NCBI RefSeq assembly: GCF_900101895.1
Contig: NZ_FMVF01000003.1
Location: forward strand, 301,258 to 365,257
Direction of reading: 5' to 3'
From: Flavobacterium caeni
GTDB taxonomy: Bacteria > Bacteroidota > Bacteroidia > Flavobacteriales > Flavobacteriaceae
DNA length: 64,000 nt
Positions 59,366 through 64,000 of this stretch are shown here, piece after piece (position 1 is the stretch's first letter; the number at the start of each line of letters is the position of its first letter). The notes under the pieces are model-generated. The model was given only the letters and a program-made list of their open reading frames with translations. It was not told where the DNA came from and ran no database searches. The position numbers were made by a program, and so were the translations under genes.

Positions 59366-60424
59366 TTAGTTGTATATTTTGTTCATTAAATAAAAATCGG
59401 CCAAGACCATCGCCGCCATCGCCTCGACAATCGGGACGGCGCGCGGCACCACACACGGGTCGTGCCTGCCTTTGCCTTGGATTTCGGTTGTGTTTCCGTC
59501 GGAATCGATGGTGGGTTGTGTTTGCATGATGGTTGCCACGGGCTTGAACGCCACGCGAAAATAAATGTCCATGCCATTCGAAATGCCGCCCTGTATGCCA
59601 CCCGACAAATTGCTTTGCGTGGTGCCGTCGGGGTTGAACAAATCGTTGTGCGCGCTGCCTTTCATCTTGGCGCCGCAAAATCCGCTGCCGTATTCGAATC
59701 CGTGCGCGGCATTGATCGAAAGCATCGCATGGCCCAGCGCCGCGTGCAATTTGTCAAAAACGGGTTCGCCCCATCCGACGGGTACATTTTGCAACACACA
59801 GGTCACCGTACCGCCCACCGTATCGCCTTGTTTCCTGATTTCTTTGATGTAGGCTTCCATCTTTTCGGCCGTAGCCGCATCGGGACAGCGTACCGCATTG
59901 GTTTCGGTTTTCGAAAAATCGAGCGCCTGGTACGGCTTGTCGATAAAAATCTCCCCTACCGACGACACAAAGGCGTTGATTTGGATTGCCTTCAACACCT
60001 GTTTGGCTACTGCCCCACCGACAACCCAATTGGCGGTTTCGCGCGCCGAACTCCTGCCGCCACCGCGGTGGTCGCGGATGCCGTATTTTTTGTCATACGT
60101 ATAATCGGCGTGGCTTGGGCGATAGGCCTGGGTATTGTGGTCGTAATCGTGTGATTTGGCGTTGGTGTTGGCGATCGAGAATCCGATGGGCATGCCCGTA
60201 GTTCTTCCTTCGAAGATGCCCGACAGGAAGCGCACCTCGTCGGCCTCTTTGCGTTGGGTGACAATGGCCGATTGTCCCGGTTTACGACGATCGAGCTCGC
60301 GTTGGATCGCCTCCAGATCGAGTGCAATCCCAGACGGGACGCCGTCGATGATACCACCTATGGCCTCCCCGTGCGATTCCCCGAATGTGGTTAGCCTGAA
60401 CAGGCGTCCGAAAGTGTTGGCCAT
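59366..60424 (-). CDS. aroC: Chorismate synthase
   Basis: The ATG at 60424 ([19 protein letters not shown]) gives 352 residues; a longer frame adds 15 implausible codons. Typical signatures are [18 protein letters not shown], the middle [21 protein letters not shown] and the C-terminal [20 protein letters not shown] followed by [16 protein letters not shown]. The enzyme converts EPSP to chorismate with reduced FMN in the shikimate pathway. It is a single gene, with a TACATTTG box (60439-60446, - strand) just upstream. Confidence 0.96.
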   Translation of the reverse strand: MANTFGRLFRLTTFGESHGEAIGGIIDGVPSGIALDLEAIQRELDRRKPGQSAIVTQRKEADEVRFLSGIFEGRTTGMPIGFSIANTNAKSHDYDHNTQAYRPSHADYTYDKKYGIRDHRGGGRSSARETANWVVGGAVAKQVLKAIQINAFVSSVGEIFIDKPYQALDFSKTETNAVRCPDAATAEKMEAYIKEIRKQGDTVGGTVTCVLQNVPVGWGEPVFDKLHAALGHAMLSINAAHGFEYGSGFCGAKMKGSAHNDLFNPDGTTQSNLSGGIQGGISNGMDIYFRVAFKPVATIMQTQPTIDSDGNTTEIQGKGRHDPCVVPRAVPIVEAMAAMVLADFYLMNKIYN

Positions 60425-60438
60425 TTTTGGTGTTTTTA

Positions 60439-60446
60439 CAAATGTA
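60439..60446 (-). promoter_or_regulatory. -7 box for aroC
   Basis: CAAATGTA on the + strand equals TACATTTG, fitting TAnnTTTG, 15 bases before the ATG. Confidence 0.5.
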
Positions 60447-60914
60447 GTTTTTTTTTGGTCAAAAGTCATAAAGTCTTAAAGTCTTAAAGGCGAAATGTGA
60501 TTTAACCAAAGACTTCAATTTTCGGTTAAGGTTCCGACGATGAATGAGCCATAGCCCCGATTACTTCACCTAGCTTTTATTTTCAAAAAGAGTTCGGTGA
60601 CCCGAGCGAAGCGAACTGGCGAAGCAATGCCTAAAAAGGCATTTGTAGTGGAAATCCTTTTGTGGAGTTTACGACCCGAGCGCAGTGAACTGCGTTTGCA
60701 ACGAAAAGCATCCCGATAGCTATCGGGACGGCTCCTAAAAAACGCGCACCGAATCGGGCTTTTCTTGCCTTTATGCCTTTATGACTTTAAGACTTTACGA
60801 CTTTACGACTTTACGACCAAAACTTAACCTTCGCTTTGCAACCACTTCATACATAACCGTTTCATTTGCAACCCGAGGCCAACGCCCGAACTGTGCGAAG
60901 CAAAACGTCACGCC
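60447..60914. repeat. Repeat-filled intergenic region between aroC and the LpxH-like gene
   Basis: About 470 bp with no gene. It holds octamer arrays GTCTTAAA (60460-60495) and ACGACTTT (60767-60818), blocks with the motif GACCCGAGCG-x-AGTGAACTG or GACCCGAGCG-AAGCGAACTG (two copies, about 60600 and 60672), and the perfect 18-bp palindrome TCCCGATAGCTATCGGGA (60711-60728). Such blocks are known from other flavobacterial genomes as dispersed intergenic sequences. Confidence 0.75.
60711..60728. repeat. Perfect 18-bp palindrome
   Basis: TCCCGATAGCTATCGGGA has no unpaired loop and could extrude as a cruciform or be a protein site. It lies inside the dispersed intergenic repeat region. Confidence 0.9.
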
Positions 60915-61751
60915 ATGAAAAAACGCAAAATAGAACTGGTCGTCATTTCCGATACGCATCTCGGGACATTCGGCTGCCACGCCAAGGAATTGTACAACTA
61001 TCTGTCATCGATCAAACCCAAGACGCTCGTGCTCAACGGCGATTTCATCGACATCTGGCAGTTCCGCAAGTCGTATTTCCCGAAGTCGCACATGAAGGTC
61101 ATCCAAAAAATCATTTCGATGGCCAGCAAAGGTACCAAGGTGCATTACATCACGGGCAACCACGACGAATTGTTGCGCAAATTCAGCGATACGAGCATGG
61201 GGAATTTTTGCATCGCCGACAAATTGGTGCTCGAGCTCGACGACAAAAAAGCCTGGATCTTTCACGGCGACGTATTCGACGTATCGGTGCAACACTCGAA
61301 ATGGATCGCCAAGCTGGGCGGCATCGGGTACGATTACCTGATTCTCGCCAACCGTTTTGTCAATTGGGTGCTCACCAAATTGGGCCGCGAGCCGTATTCC
61401 TTTTCCAAGCGCATCAAGGCCAGCGTCAAGAAAGCGGTGAAATTCATTTCGGATTTCGAAGATACGGCCACCGAACTGGCCATTGAAAAAAGATACGACT
61501 ATGTGGTATGCGGGCACATCCACGAGCCCAAGATTGTCGAAAAATCAAACAAGAACGGCGCTACGACCTATTTGAATTCGGGCGATTGGGTCGAGAACCT
61601 CACCGCACTCGAATACAACAAAAAACGTTGGAAATTGTACCGCTACAAAGACGTCAACTATACCGAGGAAGAAGATTTGTTCGAAATGGAGCATGCCGCG
61701 ATCCACCACCAAATCGTGGCCTCGATCGTATTGGGCAAGACTAGTCCTTGA
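60915..61751 (+). CDS. LpxH-like UDP-2,3-diacylglucosamine diphosphatase / calcineurin-type phosphoesterase
   Basis: A 278-residue metallophosphoesterase with all five family motifs: SDTHLG (residue ~12), LVLNGDFIDIW, ITGNHD, FHGDVFD and VCGHIHEPKI. The layout matches the LpxH2/YbbF-type enzymes that remove UMP from UDP-diacylglucosamine in lipid A synthesis, although substrate specificity is not proved by motifs. It overlaps the convergent PrcB-like gene by 11 bases at the 3' ends. Confidence 0.87.
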   Translation: MKKRKIELVVISDTHLGTFGCHAKELYNYLSSIKPKTLVLNGDFIDIWQFRKSYFPKSHMKVIQKIISMASKGTKVHYITGNHDELLRKFSDTSMGNFCIADKLVLELDDKKAWIFHGDVFDVSVQHSKWIAKLGGIGYDYLILANRFVNWVLTKLGREPYSFSKRIKASVKKAVKFISDFEDTATELAIEKRYDYVVCGHIHEPKIVEKSNKNGATTYLNSGDWVENLTALEYNKKRWKLYRYKDVNYTEEEDLFEMEHAAIHHQIVASIVLGKTSP

Positions 61752-62166
61752 TTTCGATCGGTTTTTTGGAATTGACCCGCACGATCGCATACGGATAACT
61801 CATCACGCTGGTCGCCATTTCGCCGGGGCCTGGGTGCGATTCCTTGACGGTGATCACAATTTTGTCGGGCAACTCCTCGACTTTTTCTACCGCAACGGTA
61901 TGCCCGCCCGAGGTTTGTTCGCCCAAATTAAGGATTACGAAGTTGGCAGTGTTGATGTCGGCGGGTTTGATTTTGTCCTTGAGATTTTCGTCGCCAAGCA
62001 ACATGTTGATCTCTTTCTCCTCGGTCAGGATCTCAAAAAAACGCACCTGCGCCCCACCCTGCTCCTGCTGGGTCAGCACTTCATAAAGCGGTCGCGTCCC
62101 CTTGTCGACCTTGGCGCCACAAGCAACCAAAACCAAAACTACCGATGTAACCAACATTTTTCTCAT
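61741..62166 (-). CDS. PrcB-like lipoprotein
   Basis: The ATG at 62166 gives 141 residues with a lipoprotein signal (MRKMLVTSVVLVLVACG; lipobox LVAC). The mature domain has the PrcB C-terminal pattern: YEVLTQQEQGG, FVILNLGEQTSGGHTVAV and VIVTVKESHPGPGEM-like segments. PrcB proteins in Treponema bind and stabilise a surface protease; the family is often found alone elsewhere. The gene sits between lpxH-like and bshA genes and its 5' side carries an octamer array. Confidence 0.8.
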   Translation of the reverse strand: MRKMLVTSVVLVLVACGAKVDKGTRPLYEVLTQQEQGGAQVRFFEILTEEKEINMLLGDENLKDKIKPADINTANFVILNLGEQTSGGHTVAVEKVEELPDKIVITVKESHPGPGEMATSVMSYPYAIVRVNSKKPIEIKD

Positions 62167-62208
62167 ATTCCTAATTTTCAATTTTTCATCGTCATCTCTC
62201 CAGTCCTT

Positions 62209-62264
62209 CGACTTTACGACTTTACGACTTTACGACTTTATGACTTTACGACTTTACGACTTTT
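62209..62264. repeat. Octamer array (ACGACTTT)
   Basis: Seven tandem units of ACGACTTT with one TGACTTT variant, between the PrcB-like gene and the end of bshA. Confidence 0.92.
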
Positions 62265-62267
62265 CAT

Positions 62268-63401
62268 TTACGCATACACCCCAATCGCCTTCTGGTACAA
62301 CTCCTCATACATCGGCAATATGTTCTTGATGTCGAATTTCTTGGCCGTCTCGAGCGCGTTTGCCTTGAATTGTTGTAACGTCACATCGTCCGACAATATT
62401 TTAAGCGCATTGGCCGACATCTGTTCGACATCGCCCACATTGCTCAAATAACCCGAGATCCCGTCGAAATTCACCTCGGGCAAACCACCCGAATTGGTCG
62501 AGATTACCGGTACGCCCATCGCCATGGCCTCGAGCGCGGCAAGCCCAAAACTTTCGGACTCCGACGGCAGCAAAAACAAATCGCTGTAACTCAATATTTG
62601 GTCGATCTCGTTGCTGTTGCCAAAGAAAATCACCTTGTCGAGTATCCCCAACTCGGCACACAGTAGTTCGGCTTTCTCCTTTTCTGGCCCGTCGCCTACC
62701 AGCATCAATTTGGCCGGAATTTGCTGCTGTACACGGTGAAACACCTTGATCACATCGGGGATGCGCTTGACCTTACGGAAGTTCGAAATGTGTGTCAGCA
62801 CGCGTTCATGATCGTTGGCAATGCGCGAACGGTAGCACGGCGTCTTGCTCTTGTCGACTTGTTTGTCGAGTTCGATGAAATTCGGGATCACATAAATCTC
62901 GTTGGTGATGTTAAACATACGCAACGTATCGTCCTTTAAACTCTGCGAAACCGACGTCACAATATCGCTTTTGTTGATCGAAAAAGTCACCGCGGGTTTG
63001 TAGAACGGATGGTTGCCCACCAGCGTGATGTCGGTGCCGTGCAACGTGGTCACCATTGGGATGTCGATGCCTTCGTCGCGCAGCATTTGCTTGGCCATAT
63101 AACCCGCGTAGGCGTGCGGAATCGCATAATGCACGTGCAACAACTCGATTTTATACAGCTTGACCATATCGACCAATTTGCTCGACAGCGCGAGTTCATA
63201 CGGCTGGTAATGGAACAAAGGATATTCCGGGACGTTGACCTGGTGGTAGTGTACGTTCGGGTCTAAAACCGCGAGTCGAACGGGCTGGCTGTAGGTAATA
63301 AAGTGAACTTCGTGGCCCTTGCGCGCGAGTTCGAGTCCGAGCTCGGTAGCCACCACGCCACTACCGCCAAAAGTAGGATAGCAAACGATTGCAATTTTCA
63401 T
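62268..63401 (-). CDS. bshA: N-acetyl-alpha-D-glucosaminyl L-malate synthase (bacillithiol synthesis)
   Basis: A 377-residue GT4 glycosyltransferase. It begins MKIAIVCYPTFGGSGVVATE, the BshA signature, followed by HVHYAIPHAYAGYMAK and the GT4 C-terminal EX7E motif in LPSESESFGLAALEAMAMG. It joins UDP-GlcNAc to malate as the first step of bacillithiol synthesis. The start ATG at 63401 is preceded by an AT-rich leader. A truncated serine hydrolase gene lies upstream on the same strand, across a structured repeat. Confidence 0.94.
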   Translation of the reverse strand: MKIAIVCYPTFGGSGVVATELGLELARKGHEVHFITYSQPVRLAVLDPNVHYHQVNVPEYPLFHYQPYELALSSKLVDMVKLYKIELLHVHYAIPHAYAGYMAKQMLRDEGIDIPMVTTLHGTDITLVGNHPFYKPAVTFSINKSDIVTSVSQSLKDDTLRMFNITNEIYVIPNFIELDKQVDKSKTPCYRSRIANDHERVLTHISNFRKVKRIPDVIKVFHRVQQQIPAKLMLVGDGPEKEKAELLCAELGILDKVIFFGNSNEIDQILSYSDLFLLPSESESFGLAALEAMAMGVPVISTNSGGLPEVNFDGISGYLSNVGDVEQMSANALKILSDDVTLQQFKANALETAKKFDIKNILPMYEELYQKAIGVYA

Positions 63402-63445
63402 GATTGGGATTTTGTCTTACGAAATTAACAATTTATCGGCGGTTA

Positions 63446-63473
63446 TTTTTTATTTCTTATTGTTATTATTTAT
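63446..63473 (-). promoter_or_regulatory. Shared AT-rich leader, copy upstream of bshA
   Basis: On the - strand ATAAATAATAACAATAAG and AAATAAAAAATAA match the leaders before the maleate isomerase and bestrophin genes, here 45 bases before the bshA ATG. Confidence 0.4.
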
Positions 63474-63606
63474 GGCGTGCCGGCAGATTGTGATTTTCGT
63501 AAAGATGGAAGATTTTCGGCTGCCGTCGCGCTGTCCGCTATATCTTTTGCAGCCTTCGCTGCACTACGGCCGCAAAAGGATGCCGCTGCCATCGCTCACG
63601 CGGGCG
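63474..63606 (-). repeat. Dispersed structured intercistronic repeat, copy C
   Basis: From GGCGTGCCGGCAG to ATCGCTCACGCGGGCG. Conserved stem ATCTTTTGC (63542-63550) with GCAAAAGGAT (63572-63581); inside its loop GCAGC-CTTC-GCTGC forms a second hairpin. It lies between the serine hydrolase stop and the bshA leader. Confidence 0.8.
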
Positions 63607-63611
63607 AGTCG

Positions 63612-64000
63612 TCACTTCAAAATCGCCGAATAAATCAACTTCTGGATGTCCTCGCGGATGTTCTCCTTACTCAAAGTATTCACGCCCGATTCGGGATAGG
63701 TGCGGTTCGATAAAAACACATAAATCAATTCGTTTTCGGGGTCGGCCCAAGCAATCGTGCCCGTAAAACCCGTGTGTCCAAAGCTCGTCATCGGCACACA
63801 ACCACAGGTTGGGCCAGCCGTTCCGGGCAGTTGCGGTTTGTCGAGCCCCAGCCCGCGTCGGTTGCCCTCGGCGCAATAGTGGCACGTATTGAACACGTCG
63901 AACGTCTCGGCCGAAAAATAACGCTTGCCGCCATAATGGCCTTTTTGCAGGAACATTTGCATCATCTTGGCCACGTCCATCGCGTTCGAGAACACGCCCG
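63612..64000 (-). CDS. Beta-lactamase-fold serine hydrolase, C-terminal part (5' end outside window)
   Basis: The frame is open to the right edge, so only the last ~129 residues are visible. They show the C-terminal lobe of a class-C beta-lactamase/DD-peptidase-like domain, including SFGHTGFTGTIAWADPEN in the KTG-like HTG position and FLSNRTYPESG. In Flavobacteria such a domain is frequently fused to a GH3 beta-N-acetylglucosaminidase and lies next to bshA, and this gene may be that fusion; the N-terminal part is not visible. The gene probably acts in peptidoglycan turnover. Confidence 0.78.
   Translation of the reverse strand, partial: GVFSNAMDVAKMMQMFLQKGHYGGKRYFSAETFDVFNTCHYCAEGNRRGLGLDKPQLPGTAGPTCGCVPMTSFGHTGFTGTIAWADPENELIYVFLSNRTYPESGVNTLSKENIREDIQKLIYSAILK

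Noticed and set aside
60447..60914. Looked for a tRNA or small RNA gene in the repeat-rich gap.
   Set aside because: The hairpins match known kinds of dispersed intergenic repeats and no cloverleaf was found.

Overview
The window is about 64 kb of chromosome from a member of the Bacteroidota, almost certainly Flavobacteriaceae. The evidence is several proteins with type IX secretion (T9SS) type A or type B sorting domains, BshA of bacillithiol synthesis, a fused alpha/beta E1 2-oxoacid dehydrogenase, DUF2911 and PrcB-like proteins, promoter boxes of the TAnnTTTG type and almost no Shine-Dalgarno signals. Base composition is near 50% GC, high for Flavobacterium sensu stricto. No rRNA, tRNA, CRISPR array, transposase or phage gene was seen.

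Layout. 1-8121 (+): a Pel-type exopolysaccharide locus with PelG, a secreted GH114 hydrolase, a large membrane protein and a lipoprotein that fuses a PelA-like deacetylase to a PelB-like TPR/beta-barrel. 8175-19980: housekeeping and small accessory genes (DCC protein, mutS2, ung, lipoprotein, outer membrane protein, transglutaminase-like protein, orphan substrate-binding protein, DinB, nucleoside phosphorylase, SUI1, 2OG-Fe(II) oxygenase, E1 dehydrogenase). 20061-23975: a giant T9SS type B protein with eight tandem repeats, followed by three very small genes.

24822-39197 (-): one long aromatic catabolic operon, ending at a clear terminator. In transcription order it holds flavin reductase, a duplicated gene fragment, anthraniloyl/salicylyl-CoA monooxygenase-reductase, aryl-CoA ligase, a T9SS protein, a glutamate-synthase-like flavoprotein, 4HBT thioesterase, nitrilase, gentisate-dioxygenase-like bicupin, FAH hydrolase, bestrophin, an LCIB-type carbonic anhydrase and maleate isomerase. 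Read as chemistry, these steps fit anthranilate -> anthraniloyl-CoA -> 5-hydroxyanthranilate -> maleamylpyruvate -> maleamate + pyruvate -> maleate -> fumarate. An MHS-type transporter diverges from the operon. The bestrophin/LCIB pair inside it, overlapping by ATGA, is the most unexpected content: in Chlamydomonas the same two families work together in bicarbonate handling.

42667-50348 (+): acetyl-CoA synthetase, then an eight-gene type III polyketide synthase cluster with overlapping genes: FAD oxidoreductase, methyltransferase, type III PKS, FabZ-like dehydratase, ketosynthase, VOC protein, ACP and phosphopantetheinyl transferase. It probably makes a phenolic lipid, alkylpyrone or quinone. 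50365-52876 (-): an exonuclease-like protein and a cNMP/CBS/nucleotidyltransferase protein. 53024-57910: DUF2911 and three T9SS proteins, one with a homopolymer frameshift at its start. 57979-64000: dicarboxylate symporter, aroC, LpxH-like phosphoesterase, PrcB-like lipoprotein, bshA and the 3' end of a serine hydrolase.

Intergenic DNA is rich in repeats: a structured element in three copies between same-strand genes, a ~130-bp element in two inverted copies 24 kb apart, and arrays of degenerate 7-8 nt repeats.
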